A stretch of DNA of 64,000 bases, from assembly GCA_049315325.1 (NCBI GenBank), contig JBMOKJ010000001.1, positions 248,001-312,000 of the forward strand, in the 5' to 3' direction. A program made the position numbers and the translations under genes. Under the pieces are notes generated by a model. That model searched no databases. It saw only the letters and a list, made by a program, of their open reading frames with translations, and was not told the origin of the DNA. Positions 33,135 to 42,232 of the stretch are shown in pieces (the first letter of the stretch is position 1; every line of letters begins with the position of its first letter). The DNA is from CAXXIC01 sp049315325. GTDB taxonomy: Bacteria > Bacteroidota > Bacteroidia > Bacteroidales > UBA7332.

Positions 33135-33629
33135 TCAAAGGTAAACAGACAGTTCTTTATGCCATGCTGCACGCTTTTTCTCTAAAGAGAGCGTGTTTGC
33201 CGGACTGGTCGATGGCAATGTGTAAAACGCGACCGACTTCAATTCGGGGAAATGGCGACGAAAGAGTTTCTCCGCCAGTTGGCCGTTGAAGGCGATTGCC
33301 CGAATCAAAGGATTCTGAGCCAGGAGTTCCGGAATGTCGTTTGGCACTTCGTCGCGAATAGCGTTGTCGAGGCTTCCTTCGCGAATGCACGATGCGCAGA
33401 CGTCCCACACCGCGATGTTGAGTTTCTGAATCAAACGTTTCTTTTCGGAATAATCAGTCGGTCTCTCCACCCCACCCCACGAGGCAATGATTTCCCAAAA
33501 AGCATTACGCGGATGGGCGTAATACTCTGCCGCCTCGAGCGATTTCACGCTTGGCATGGTGCCCAACACGAGTATCCGCGGCGAGCTGCCAACTATGGGG
33601 TGGAAACTATTGATTTTCTGCGTCGTCAT
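33135..33629 (-). CDS. DNA-deoxyinosine (hypoxanthine)/mismatch uracil-DNA glycosylase family
   Basis: 164 residues. The N-terminus FHPIVGSSPRILVLGTMPSVKSL is given here as residues 9-31; LGTMPS corresponds to the catalytic loop of the single-domain UDG superfamily, and AYYAHPRNAFW-like sequence near 36 follows. A conserved second motif NTLSLEKK near 144 ends the domain. These proteins excise hypoxanthine or uracil from DNA. Same strand as the acyl-CoA ligase gene 43 nt downstream, but no functional link. Confidence 0.88.
   Translation of the reverse strand: MTTQKINSFHPIVGSSPRILVLGTMPSVKSLEAAEYYAHPRNAFWEIIASWGGVERPTDYSEKKRLIQKLNIAVWDVCASCIREGSLDNAIRDEVPNDIPELLAQNPLIRAIAFNGQLAEKLFRRHFPELKSVAFYTLPSTSPANTLSLEKKRAAWHKELSVYL
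33136..33143 (-). promoter_or_regulatory. -7 promoter element TACCTTTG
   Basis: Exact TAnnTTTG match on the minus strand, 44 nt before the acyl-CoA ligase start and overlapping the last codons of the DNA glycosylase gene. Confidence 0.35.
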
Positions 33630-33999
33630 CGAGGTGTGGCGGATGTTGTTTTATCTCTGAAAATTTAGGTGAAATAGTGTTCGATTTCGGGGTCTAAATG
33701 TAATCTTTTTTCATTCAAAAAATACCAAACAGAGAGCCATTAACGTAAAGAAAAGTTGAAAAATAATGTCAGCGATTCTCCTATTTCTTCTTGAAAAGCA
33801 GAAAATATAGCTTTTGCTGCTGACAAAATGCTCCGAATACAGATAAATCAACAATTATTTGTCAGAATTAACAGACTTATATCGACATTCGGATTAAATT
33901 TGTGCAATCAAACTTGCTTTGAGAAATCTACCTGAAGAACGCCGACCAAGCCTCTGCGTTCTCTTTTTTTTATAAAAACGAAACATTAAGCGATTTTCT
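33630..33999. other. 370-nt intergenic region upstream of the peptide transporter
   Basis: No gene supported. It contains a TAAATTTG element (33895-33902), which leaves a leader of about 90 nt before the transporter start. No riboswitch or clear hairpin recognised. Confidence 0.55.
33895..33902 (+). promoter_or_regulatory. -7 promoter element TAAATTTG
   Basis: Exact TAnnTTTG match about 97 nt before the transporter ATG. A TTTG at 33858-33861 is too far away (33 nt) to act as the -33 element. Confidence 0.4.
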
Positions 34000-35715
34000 A
34001 TGTCAGCCACTCAAGTAAAAACCACTCACCCCAAAGGATTATATATCCTGTTCACCACCGAAATGTGGGAACGTTTCAACTACTATGGCATGCGCGCCAT
34101 TTTGGTCTTGTTTATGACCAAAGCGCTGCTATTCGACAAAGCATTTGCCTCTAGCCTCTACGGAAGTTACACCAGTTTGTGCTACCTCACTCCGCTGTTG
34201 GGCGGTTTCATCGCCGACAAATATTGGGGTAATCAGCGCTCCATCATCGCCGGTGGATTGGTGATGGCTGCGGGTGAAATCATGCTTTTCTTTTGTGGGC
34301 AAACGTATGTGAGCGCTCCCACGCTCTCTTCGCTGCTGTTTTTCAGCGGACTCGGACTGATGATTGCCGGCAACGGATTCTTCAAACCCAACATCTCTTC
34401 ACTCGTCGGTCAGCTCTACCCAAAAGGAGACCGACGCATCGATTCGGCATACACCATTTTCTATATGGGAATCAACGTGGGTGGTGCTTTGGGGCCTTTT
34501 ATCTGCGGAATTCTGGGAGACACCGGCAATCCGGCGGACTTCAAATGGGCGTTTCTCGCAGGTGCCATTGGCATGCTGCTGAGCGTGATTATTCAGTTGG
34601 CTTTTGCGAAACAATATGTGGTAGGTCCCGACCATAAACCGCTCGGGCAACCTCCCGTCGACACGGCTGCAGTGTGGCACAAACCGCTCTTTATGATGGG
34701 TTTTTTGGTGCTTTTTGCATCACTCACAATCGGCATGCTGTATGTCAATGCTAAGATTTTCAACTACCTGCCTATCGTCTTGTTGCTGGGCGCTCTCTTA
34801 ATTTTTGGCATCATCATGACCGACAAAACACTTGCGCAGAAAGAGAAACTGCGAGTGATTGTCATTTTCATAGTCGCCTTTTTTGTAATTTTCTTCTGGA
34901 GCGCGTTCGAGCAAGCCGGTGCCTCGCTGACCTTCTTTGCCGATGAGCAGACCGATAGACACATCGGGCTTTCGTTGCCCTCGTGGCTCGTCTATCCGAT
35001 TAGCGCCATCGGGTTATTCTTCCTCTACAAACTCTACAACGTGACCAAAACCAAAATGGGGAAAAGCGAAGATTCACGTCTGCGCAAAACCATCTACGGA
35101 TTGCTTATTGCAACGGCGGTGGCACTGTCTTATGGTCTGTATCGCGCTATTTTCCTCGGTGGCGACCGCTTCATTCTGGACGAATTGCCTGCAAGCACGT
35201 TTCAGTCACTCAACTCGCTGTTTGTGGTGAGTTTTGCACCGCTGTTTGCGTGGTTATGGCTGAAACTCGGGAAATACGAACCGCAATCTCCAACCAAAAT
35301 GGCCATCGGACTGATGCTGCTCGCTATCGGTTATGCGTGGATTGCGATGGGCGTGAAAGACGTTTCGCCAGGCATCAAAGTGAGCATGATTTGGCTGATT
35401 GGCATGTATATGCTCCACACGTGGGGCGAACTTTGCTTGTCGCCCATCGGGCTGTCGCTCGTCAACAAATTGGCTCCGCTCAAATACGCCTCGATGCTGA
35501 TGGCAGTGTGGTTCCTCGCAAATGCCTTCGGATATTACCTTGCAGGAACGCTGAGTTCGCTCTACCCCGACCATAAAACGACCTCATTCCTCGGCTACTC
35601 GATGAGCAATCTATACGACTTCTTCGTGCTGTTCATTTTCATGGCAGGTATTGCGTCGTTGGTGCTGTTTGGCATTACCAAATGGCTGCAAAAGCTGATG
35701 GATGGCGTCAGATAA
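34000..35715 (+). CDS. POT-family proton-dependent oligopeptide transporter
   Basis: 571 residues with about 14 hydrophobic spans. The family signature EMWERFNYYGMR is at residues 19-30. GGFIADKYWGNQRSI near 67, GNGFFKPNISSLVGQLY near 126 and FYMGINVGGALGPFICG near 154 are the PTR2 motifs. It imports di- or tripeptides with protons through the inner membrane. This fits an organism that also secretes proteases, as seen at the left of the window. Monocistronic, with a terminator 27 nt after the stop. Confidence 0.95.
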   Translation: MSATQVKTTHPKGLYILFTTEMWERFNYYGMRAILVLFMTKALLFDKAFASSLYGSYTSLCYLTPLLGGFIADKYWGNQRSIIAGGLVMAAGEIMLFFCGQTYVSAPTLSSLLFFSGLGLMIAGNGFFKPNISSLVGQLYPKGDRRIDSAYTIFYMGINVGGALGPFICGILGDTGNPADFKWAFLAGAIGMLLSVIIQLAFAKQYVVGPDHKPLGQPPVDTAAVWHKPLFMMGFLVLFASLTIGMLYVNAKIFNYLPIVLLLGALLIFGIIMTDKTLAQKEKLRVIVIFIVAFFVIFFWSAFEQAGASLTFFADEQTDRHIGLSLPSWLVYPISAIGLFFLYKLYNVTKTKMGKSEDSRLRKTIYGLLIATAVALSYGLYRAIFLGGDRFILDELPASTFQSLNSLFVVSFAPLFAWLWLKLGKYEPQSPTKMAIGLMLLAIGYAWIAMGVKDVSPGIKVSMIWLIGMYMLHTWGELCLSPIGLSLVNKLAPLKYASMLMAVWFLANAFGYYLAGTLSSLYPDHKTTSFLGYSMSNLYDFFVLFIFMAGIASLVLFGITKWLQKLMDGVR

Positions 35716-35741
35716 TTCGTCGTAAAAATAGACCATTTCGA

Positions 35742-35776
35742 AGCCGCAGACGGAGCAATCCTGTTTGCGGCTTTTT
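35742..35776 (+). terminator. Intrinsic terminator of the peptide transporter gene
   Basis: Stem AGCCGCA (35742-35748) with TGCGGCT (35766-35772), additional pairing possible in the loop, then TTTT. Confidence 0.75.
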
Positions 35777-35847
35777 GTTTCGGAGTCATCAACCGGCTTC
35801 TGCGCTACTTTATCGCACAAACAATCACCGTTTTAGCAAAGAATCAT

Positions 35848-35855
35848 TAACTTTG
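35848..35855 (+). promoter_or_regulatory. -7 promoter element TAACTTTG
   Basis: Exact TAnnTTTG match. If used for leuS, the leader is about 140 nt and contains the dispersed repeat at 35900-35925. Confidence 0.45.
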
Positions 35856-35899
35856 CGCGCTGAAAATAAAGGGGTAAACATGCAAAAAATATCTTATTT

Positions 35900-35925
35900 G
35901 CCCCTAAATCCCCTCAAGGGGACTT
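35900..35925 (+). repeat. Dispersed CCCCTAAATCCCC...GGGGACTT repeat
   Basis: GCCCCTAAATCCCCTCAAGG followed by GGACTT can fold on itself (CCCCT/AGGGG). Nearly the same sequence recurs, inverted, at 42887-42914 and in variant form at 42775-42825 and 38983-39013. Confidence 0.8.
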
Positions 35926-35997
35926 TTGCCTACTACCATCGAATACGATTCAACTATTGGCAAAACTATTGATAGAATAAGTAAATATCATCATAAA

Positions 35998-38982
35998 ATG
36001 GAATACAATTTCAGGGAAATCGAGCAGAAATGGCAACAATTCTGGAAAGATAACGGCGTTTACCGCGTAACCGAAAACGAGTCGAAACCAAAATTCTACG
36101 TATTGGACATGTTCCCCTACCCATCGGGAGCGGGATTGCACGTTGGTCACCCGCTGGGCTACATTGCGTCTGACATTTACTCACGCTTCAAACGCCTGCA
36201 AGGCTTCAATGTGCTTCACCCAATGGGGTACGATGCCTACGGACTTCCTGCAGAGCAGTACGCCATCCAAACCGGTCAGCACCCTGCTGTCACTACCAAA
36301 ATAAACATTGCACGCTACCGTGAACAACTCGACAAAATCGGTTTCTGCTACGATTGGGACCGCGAAGTGCGCACCTGTGAACCCGACTATTACAAATGGA
36401 CGCAGTGGGCATTTATTCAAATGTTTAACCACTATTACGATAAAACAGCAGAAAAAGCGCTCTCCATCGAATCGCTCGTGAAAGCATTCGAAACCAACGG
36501 AACGGAACGCGTGAACGCATCTTGCAGCGAAGAACTGACCTTCACTGCTGAAGAATGGAAAGCTAAAACCGAAAAAGAACAACAGGAAATATTGCTGAAT
36601 TACCGCATTGCCTACCTGGCCGATTTGTCAGTAAACTGGTGCCCTAAGCTGGGAACAGTTCTCGCCAACGACGAAGTGAGCGAAGGTCTCTCTGTTCGTG
36701 GCGGCTATCCGGTGGAGCAACGTGTGATGCGTCAGTGGAGCTTGCGAGTTTCTGCTTATGCACAGCGTCTGCTCGATGGATTGACTACGGTCGATTGGAG
36801 CGATTCGTTGAAAGAGACACAAAAGAATTGGATCGGACGCTCAGAAGGAGCAGAAATGGTTTTCCGTGTTCAAAACTCAGATCTTGAATTTACAATTTTC
36901 ACAACAAGAGCGGATACAGTTTTTGGTGTCACTTACATGGTTTTAGCTCCTGAAAGCGAGTTAGTACAACAACTAACAACTGCTGACCAAAAAGTTGAAG
37001 TTGACGCTTATTTGGATGCAACCAAGAAACGAACCGAACGCGAACGAATTGCGGACAAAAAGATTTCTGGTGTGTTCACCGGATCTTACGCAATCAATCC
37101 GCTTACCAACGAACCAATTCCGGTATGGATTTCGGATTACGTTTTAGCAGGTTATGGAACCGGTGCCATCATGGCAGTTCCGGCTCACGACTCACGTGAC
37201 TACGCTTTTGCTAAACATTTCAATCTGCCCATTATCCCATTGATTGAAGGGTGCGACGTGAGTGAAGAGAGCTTTGATGCCAAAGAGGGAATTATGGTAA
37301 ATTCTGGATTCCTCAACGGGCTAACCGTGAAAGAGGCGATTGCCAAAACAAAAGAATACATTTCTGAAAAAGGAATTGGCAAGGTGAAAACCAATTTCCG
37401 TCTGCGTGATGCTATTTTCAGTCGTCAGCGCTATTGGGGTGAGCCGTTCCCTGTTTATTACAAAGAGGGATTGCCCTATATGCTCGACGAAAGCAAATTG
37501 CCTCTCGAACTACCCGAAATCGACAAATACCTCCCAACCGAGGATGGTCAACCACCGCTCGGCCGTGCTCAAAACTGGAAAACCGGGGAAGGTTACCAAC
37601 TCGAATTGAACACCATGCCCGGCTTTGCAGGTTCGTCGGCTTATTATCTGCGTTACATGGATCCGAAAAACGAGCAGGCATTAGTTTCGGAGAAAAATAA
37701 CCAATACTGGCGTAACGTCGATCTCTATATCGGAGGAACAGAGCATGCCACCGGACACTTGATCTACAGCCGCTTCTGGAACAAATTCCTCTTCGACCTC
37801 GGCATCGTTTGCGAAGAAGAGCCGTTCAAAAAACTGGTGAATCAGGGAATGATTCAGGGACGATCGAATTTTGTCTATCGGGTAAACTTCAACATCAATA
37901 ATGCTGACAATTTATATATATACATATCCAAAAAAATTTACAACGAAGCTACACAAAGTACATTCCATCCTTTTCCTCATTTAATTAAAGATTGGTTCGA
38001 GCCAATACGTAAGGAAATAAAAAAACAATTAGGTGCAAATTATTTAAAAGATAAGGGTATTGATTTTGACGAATATTATAAAATTTCAAAGCTCATTCTG
38101 AATGAATCATTAGAAGATAGTATAAGTAGTAGCTTAGATCTTCCATTTGTTGTCACTTTACAACAGCTTCATGTAGATGTAAATATTGTTTCAAATGATA
38201 TTTTGAATATCAAAGAATTTAAAATACATCCTAAGTACAAGCAATACAAAGATTGTGAATTTCTTTTAGAAAATTATAACGGTGTTGAAGAGTATCTATG
38301 CGGATGGGCTGTAGAGAAGATGTCTAAATCGATGGACAACGTCGTGAATCCCGATGTGATTGTGGAGAAATATGGTGCTGACACACTTCGTTTCTACGAA
38401 ATGTTCCTCGGTCCATTGGAGCAATCGAAACCGTGGGATACCAACGGAATTGATGGTGTGCACCGCTTCCTCAAAAAGCTTTGGAACCTCTTCCTCAACA
38501 TAACGGATGGCGAACCCACGAAAGAGGAGTTGAAATCGCTACACAAACTCATCAAAAAGGTGAGTGGCGACATCGAGACCTTCTCGTTCAACACTTCGGT
38601 TTCTGCCTTTATGATTTGCGTGAATGAACTCACGTCGGCAAAATGCAGCAAAAAAGCAGTCTTGAAAGAGCTAATCGTGTTGCTAGCACCGTTTGCGCCA
38701 CACATCGCCGAAGAGCTTTGGCAAATGCTGGGCGAAACCACCACTGTGTGCGATGCGCAATGGCCTACCTTCAACGAAGATTACCTCAAAGAAGATGTGG
38801 CTGTTTATGCCATCACCTTCAACGGAAAAGTTCGTTTCAGCCTCGAATTTGCAGCCGGAACCCCCAAAGAAGAAGTCGAAAAAGTGGCATTGGCACACGA
38901 AAATTCACAAAAATACCTCGAAGGCAAAACTCCGAAAAAGATTATCGTAGTGCCGGGCAAGCTGGTGAATATTGTGTTGTAA
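35998..38982 (+). CDS. leuS: Leucyl-tRNA synthetase with a long AT-rich internal segment
   Basis: 994 residues from ATG 35998; the frame is open 24 codons further upstream, but that part is the dispersed repeat leader and MEYNFREIEQKWQQFW is the usual start. The HIGH motif is HVGH (48-51) and KMSKS is 774-778. The editing domain follows residue 220 (TRADTVFGVTYMV, AHDSRDYAFA). Between GRSNFVYR (ending 628) and HVDVNIV (from 725) there are about 96 residues. My recollection of Bacteroidota LeuS is about 20 there. The segment 37.88-38.29 kb is far richer in A and T than its flanks. Essential enzyme charging tRNA-Leu; frame is intact. Confidence 0.95.
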   Translation: MEYNFREIEQKWQQFWKDNGVYRVTENESKPKFYVLDMFPYPSGAGLHVGHPLGYIASDIYSRFKRLQGFNVLHPMGYDAYGLPAEQYAIQTGQHPAVTTKINIARYREQLDKIGFCYDWDREVRTCEPDYYKWTQWAFIQMFNHYYDKTAEKALSIESLVKAFETNGTERVNASCSEELTFTAEEWKAKTEKEQQEILLNYRIAYLADLSVNWCPKLGTVLANDEVSEGLSVRGGYPVEQRVMRQWSLRVSAYAQRLLDGLTTVDWSDSLKETQKNWIGRSEGAEMVFRVQNSDLEFTIFTTRADTVFGVTYMVLAPESELVQQLTTADQKVEVDAYLDATKKRTERERIADKKISGVFTGSYAINPLTNEPIPVWISDYVLAGYGTGAIMAVPAHDSRDYAFAKHFNLPIIPLIEGCDVSEESFDAKEGIMVNSGFLNGLTVKEAIAKTKEYISEKGIGKVKTNFRLRDAIFSRQRYWGEPFPVYYKEGLPYMLDESKLPLELPEIDKYLPTEDGQPPLGRAQNWKTGEGYQLELNTMPGFAGSSAYYLRYMDPKNEQALVSEKNNQYWRNVDLYIGGTEHATGHLIYSRFWNKFLFDLGIVCEEEPFKKLVNQGMIQGRSNFVYRVNFNINNADNLYIYISKKIYNEATQSTFHPFPHLIKDWFEPIRKEIKKQLGANYLKDKGIDFDEYYKISKLILNESLEDSISSSLDLPFVVTLQQLHVDVNIVSNDILNIKEFKIHPKYKQYKDCEFLLENYNGVEEYLCGWAVEKMSKSMDNVVNPDVIVEKYGADTLRFYEMFLGPLEQSKPWDTNGIDGVHRFLKKLWNLFLNITDGEPTKEELKSLHKLIKKVSGDIETFSFNTSVSAFMICVNELTSAKCSKKAVLKELIVLLAPFAPHIAEELWQMLGETTTVCDAQWPTFNEDYLKEDVAVYAITFNGKVRFSLEFAAGTPKEEVEKVALAHENSQKYLEGKTPKKIIVVPGKLVNIVL

Positions 38983-39013
38983 AACCTCCCCAACCCCTCC
39001 CAAAGAGGGGCTT
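38983..39013 (+). repeat. Dispersed CCTCCCC...GAGGGGCTT repeat
   Basis: AACCTCCCCAACCCCTCCCA followed by AAGAGGGGCTT directly after the leuS stop codon. It is a variant of the CCCCTAA..GGGGACTT repeat at 35900 and 42775. Confidence 0.65.
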
Positions 39014-39023
39014 AGAAATAGAG

Positions 39024-39065
39024 AATCGGCTAAATTCAATAACGATTGGATTTGGCCGATTTTTA
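39024..39065 (+). terminator. Intrinsic terminator of leuS
   Basis: Stem 39024-39036 with 39049-39061 (core AATCGGC/GCCGATT, with one G-T pair), followed by TTTTA. Confidence 0.75.
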
Positions 39066-39111
39066 TTTAAAGAATTTGTGCCCAAACTTCTTCTTCACTC
39101 GAATATTTCTC

Positions 39112-39119
39112 TAATTTTG
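39112..39119 (+). promoter_or_regulatory. -7 promoter element TAATTTTG
   Basis: Exact TAnnTTTG match, 19 nt before the YitT-family ATG. Confidence 0.45.
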
Positions 39120-39138
39120 GCATCTTAAACAGAAAGAG

Positions 39139-40005
39139 ATGGAGAAAGTGAAAAACAACGTATATCTTGCAGTGAAAGATTACGTGACAATCGTATTTGG
39201 CTTGATGCTTTATGCATTTGGGTGGACAGCTTTTTTGCTCCCCAACCAAATCACAACCGGTGGAGTTACGGGACTTGGTGCACTGATTTTCTATGCTACA
39301 GGCACGATTCCTATTGCTGTCACCTATTTCTCCATCAACGCCATTTTGCTCCTGATTTCAATCAAATACCTAGGTTTTCGGTTTAGCGTGCGGACGATTT
39401 TTGGGGTGGTGGTGCTTACCATTCTGCTCTCCTTTTTTCAACATTTTATCAAAAAAGGCTTTGTGGATGAACCGTTCATGGCTACAGTGATTGGAGCCAT
39501 TCTCTGTGGCGCCGGTGTGGGCGTGGTGTTTACCTCCAACGGAAGCACTGGCGGCACAGACATCATCGCCACGCTAATTAATAAACATCGCAACATCACA
39601 ATCGGTCGCGCCATTCTCTATAGCGACGTGCTCATCATTCTTTCGTCGTACTTTCTATTTCACAGCATCGAAAAGATTGTTTATGGACTCACCGTAATGG
39701 CGATAATGACCTACACGCTCGATTTGGTGATAAATGGCAATCGGCAATCAGTGCAATTTCTGATTTTTTCGAGTAAATATGCCGAAATTGCCGACCGCAT
39801 TATTCAGCTCCCGCGCGGTGTGACGGTGGTCGATGGCATGGGTTGGTATTCGAAGCAACCCACAAAAGTGCTTCTTGTTTTAGCAAAACGCTCCGAATCG
39901 ATTGCGATTTTCCGACTTGTGAAAGAGGTTGACCCAAATGCATTCGTGTCGCAAAGTCCAGCTATCGGGGTGTACGGACAAGGATTTGATCAGATAAAGA
40001 CGTAA
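39139..40005 (+). CDS. YitT family membrane protein (DUF161/DUF2179)
   Basis: 288 residues with five to six N-terminal membrane spans (about 10-190). ALGWTAFLLPNQITTGGVTGL-like sequence near 27 and FTSNGSTGGTDIIATLINK near 131 are the DUF161 repeats. The C-terminal about 80 residues (RGVTVVDGMGWYSKQPTKVLLVLAKR) form the cytosolic DUF2179 domain. Function not established for the family. It converges with the CotH gene 21 nt away, without an obvious terminator. Confidence 0.92.
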   Translation: MEKVKNNVYLAVKDYVTIVFGLMLYAFGWTAFLLPNQITTGGVTGLGALIFYATGTIPIAVTYFSINAILLLISIKYLGFRFSVRTIFGVVVLTILLSFFQHFIKKGFVDEPFMATVIGAILCGAGVGVVFTSNGSTGGTDIIATLINKHRNITIGRAILYSDVLIILSSYFLFHSIEKIVYGLTVMAIMTYTLDLVINGNRQSVQFLIFSSKYAEIADRIIQLPRGVTVVDGMGWYSKQPTKVLLVLAKRSESIAIFRLVKEVDPNAFVSQSPAIGVYGQGFDQIKT

Positions 40006-40026
40006 TCTTTGACACAATACCCAATC

Positions 40027-41553
40027 TTACCACGTAATACTCTTCGTCCTTGTTTTGAAGTAGTTTGCATTTCCACTTGTGCCACCAGCATCGTTGCCCG
40101 ATTTCAGGCGGTAGAAAGAGCAATTTCCCCACGAGGCCGGTTTGTCGTCAATCACCATATCTTCACCTGTGTCGTTCGTCACATATTGTTGCACTTTGGC
40201 TTGCCAGCGCTGTATGCGCTCGAGGCTTCGATTGGCATCAAAATAGTTCTTCGCAGGATCGGCAAGCTCTTTGATGTAGGCTTTATATTGCGCAAGGTAA
40301 CGCGGAATGGCTAATATTTTCGTGATGAGTGGTCGGTTGTTCATATCGCCCCATTTCAGCAGATTTTGAGTACCCGAGTTGCTGACGATTGCCGATGTGC
40401 CGAGCGTGTTATCATAGTCATACGGGATGAAGTAGGCTTTCCCTGTCGCATCGAAATAGATGTAGTAGTTGTTGCCATTCACCCAGTAGTCATCCCACAT
40501 CCCCACCATCACATTCACGGCATAAGCGCGCAACAGTAAATCGACAGCGACGCTCTGATCGACCCACGTTTCGAAATCGGTTCCTGTTTTTGCATTCAGA
40601 TTGTCGATAAATGTGGTCAGTTGCGTTTTAGCAGTGGTCAACTCTTTCTTGCGGATTTTCAGGTCGTAGGCATACCCTTTCGATAATGATGCATCGAGGT
40701 AAACCTCCTCGACTCCGATGCTCGTTTTGCCTACAAAGTCAGCCAAATAGGTACATTTCCAAAGAAATCCGGGAGTTGCACCCCAGTGGTCGCTGCGTTT
40801 AGTCATAAAATCTTCATCGATGCTTTCAATCATCGCATATACGCCAAAATAGGCAGGTTTTTTGTCTTCGTTGATCGAGATATTCAATCGACAATAGGAT
40901 GCTTTTGGTGCAGACCACACGCCAAACCTGTGAAACAGATCGTAGCAATAGACTTCGCGAACGTAATCGGCATCGTCTTTAAACCACTTGAGATTTATTT
41001 TCTCCACGCCTGCATAGCGCTGTTTCTTTCTGTTTTTGCTGAAACTCAACGCAAAGTGCGAGTGGTGCCAATCGGGCGAAAGAGAGTTGTGCGTCTGCCC
41101 TGTAGAGCCTTCGGGTCGGCGGCGGCTGGTATTGCCCCGCAAGCGAATGCCGATGCTATCGAGCAGCGTGCTGTCGGCTCCTTGTTTGAGTTTGAATCCT
41201 GACACGATATACTCTTCGTTTTGCGAATTTTGGTCGTAGTAGCTGAGCAGTTTGTTCCACTCTGCTGTGCTGACGTTGAATTGAATCAGTGGAAAGACCG
41301 AGAAGCTGAGCGTATCGTACTCCTCTTTGCTAAACGAAAGACTATCGACCGTAGTAAGCAGTTGGCTGGTGACAGTTTTATCTGTTTTGTGGATATTCAA
41401 CTGCGTTTCGCCATTGACAAACGTAATGCTATCGATGGCTGAAGTCAGAACCGTCAGAACCGATTTGTCGGTTTTGAAAATGCGCACATTGTCTTCTGCG
41501 AATAGGGCGATCAAAAGAGACGTTGAGAATAGAATTAGAATACCTTTTTTCAT
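40027..41553 (-). CDS. Secreted CotH-like protein kinase
   Basis: 508 residues with a signal peptide (about 1-20). IGIRLRGNTSRRRPEG near 131, EKINLKWFKDDADYVREVYCYDLF near 190 (catalytic and ATP-binding helix region), YFGVYAMIESIDEDFM near 238 and the metal-binding FIPYDYDNTLGTS near 390 match the CotH kinase family. CotH proteins phosphorylate secreted partners. Residues 20-110 hold two repeats ending VDSLSF and IDSITFVNGE, also found in the upstream T9SS protein as a short KISFANS motif. The start codon overlaps the stop of the preceding T9SS gene (ATGA). Confidence 0.88.
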   Translation of the reverse strand: MKKGILILFSTSLLIALFAEDNVRIFKTDKSVLTVLTSAIDSITFVNGETQLNIHKTDKTVTSQLLTTVDSLSFSKEEYDTLSFSVFPLIQFNVSTAEWNKLLSYYDQNSQNEEYIVSGFKLKQGADSTLLDSIGIRLRGNTSRRRPEGSTGQTHNSLSPDWHHSHFALSFSKNRKKQRYAGVEKINLKWFKDDADYVREVYCYDLFHRFGVWSAPKASYCRLNISINEDKKPAYFGVYAMIESIDEDFMTKRSDHWGATPGFLWKCTYLADFVGKTSIGVEEVYLDASLSKGYAYDLKIRKKELTTAKTQLTTFIDNLNAKTGTDFETWVDQSVAVDLLLRAYAVNVMVGMWDDYWVNGNNYYIYFDATGKAYFIPYDYDNTLGTSAIVSNSGTQNLLKWGDMNNRPLITKILAIPRYLAQYKAYIKELADPAKNYFDANRSLERIQRWQAKVQQYVTNDTGEDMVIDDKPASWGNCSFYRLKSGNDAGGTSGNANYFKTRTKSITW

Positions 41554-42032
41554 CGCTTCACAAATTTAATGACCTGGTTATTGACTTTCAACAGATAAAA
41601 ACCGCTCGCAAGTTGCGACAAATCAACCGTTTTGTCGGTTGCAGAGAGAGCAAATATGCGAGCCGATGCTCCATCGTTTCTGTAAATGGTAACGACATTA
41701 TTGCCCTCGGGTAAATTTCGAAGTGATACAAAATCGGAGACAGGATTTGGATAAAGCGAAATTTTGGAGTTAAAAATTGTTGGTCGAATGGCAGATAGGT
41801 TGCTGAACGTAATCGCACCAACAGCGACGAGCGAAAAACTCTCGGGCGAAGCGCTGCGGTAGTTGAGTAACAACGAACTGTTGGCAAAGCTGATTTTCTG
41901 AATCGAACTCAGTGCGAAGGGATGTTGCGTTCCATTTTTGAGAGTCAATGTAGCGCTCGGTCCGTTTTGCGCAACGGCCGAAATGCAACTCGCAATCAGC
42001 ATCCAGACAATAAGGCGAAGTGGGTATTTCAT
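41550..42032 (-). CDS. Small T9SS type A sorting-domain protein
   Basis: 160 residues with a signal peptide (about 1-21). Residues 30-60 contain FALSSIQKISFANSSLLLNY, resembling the N-terminal repeats of the CotH kinase. The C-terminal about 80 residues are a T9SS sorting domain (SLYPNPVSDFVSLRNLPEGNNV split here as 94-115; then LSQLASGFYLLKVNNQVIKFVKR near the end). Exported and probably anchored at the surface. Overlap with the CotH start by 4 nt suggests it is the kinase's partner or scaffold. Confidence 0.85.
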   Translation of the reverse strand: MKYPLRLIVWMLIASCISAVAQNGPSATLTLKNGTQHPFALSSIQKISFANSSLLLNYRSASPESFSLVAVGAITFSNLSAIRPTIFNSKISLYPNPVSDFVSLRNLPEGNNVVTIYRNDGASARIFALSATDKTVDLSQLASGFYLLKVNNQVIKFVKR

Positions 42033-42192
42033 AGTCTTGTGTATAAGATGGCGGTGAGGAAAACTCTTTTTCTTAAGAGATACGAAGTTAGCAATTCGTG
42101 TGAAGAAATATATCTATTTTGTGTTTATTCTTATACAAAACTAAAATTGCTTTTAGTTTGACCGCTATTCTTCCTATTTCCCTGAAATTTAT

Positions 42193-42200
42193 TACCTTTG
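42193..42200 (+). promoter_or_regulatory. -7 promoter element TACCTTTG
   Basis: Exact TAnnTTTG match, 32 nt before the DUF1599 ATG at 42233. It supports that start over a longer non-ATG frame from 42119. Confidence 0.5.
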
Positions 42201-42232
42201 CATCGTTTTTGAAACCGATTTCCGAAAGAACT

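Noticed and set aside
35926..35997. A longer leuS start (24 extra codons)
   Set aside because: The extra part comes from the leader just after the dispersed repeat, starts with a non-ATG codon and lacks family similarity; MEYNFREIEQ is the normal start.
42119..42232. A longer start for the DUF1599 gene
   Set aside because: It begins with a non-ATG codon and would run across the TACCTTTG promoter element; the family begins at the ATG at 42233.
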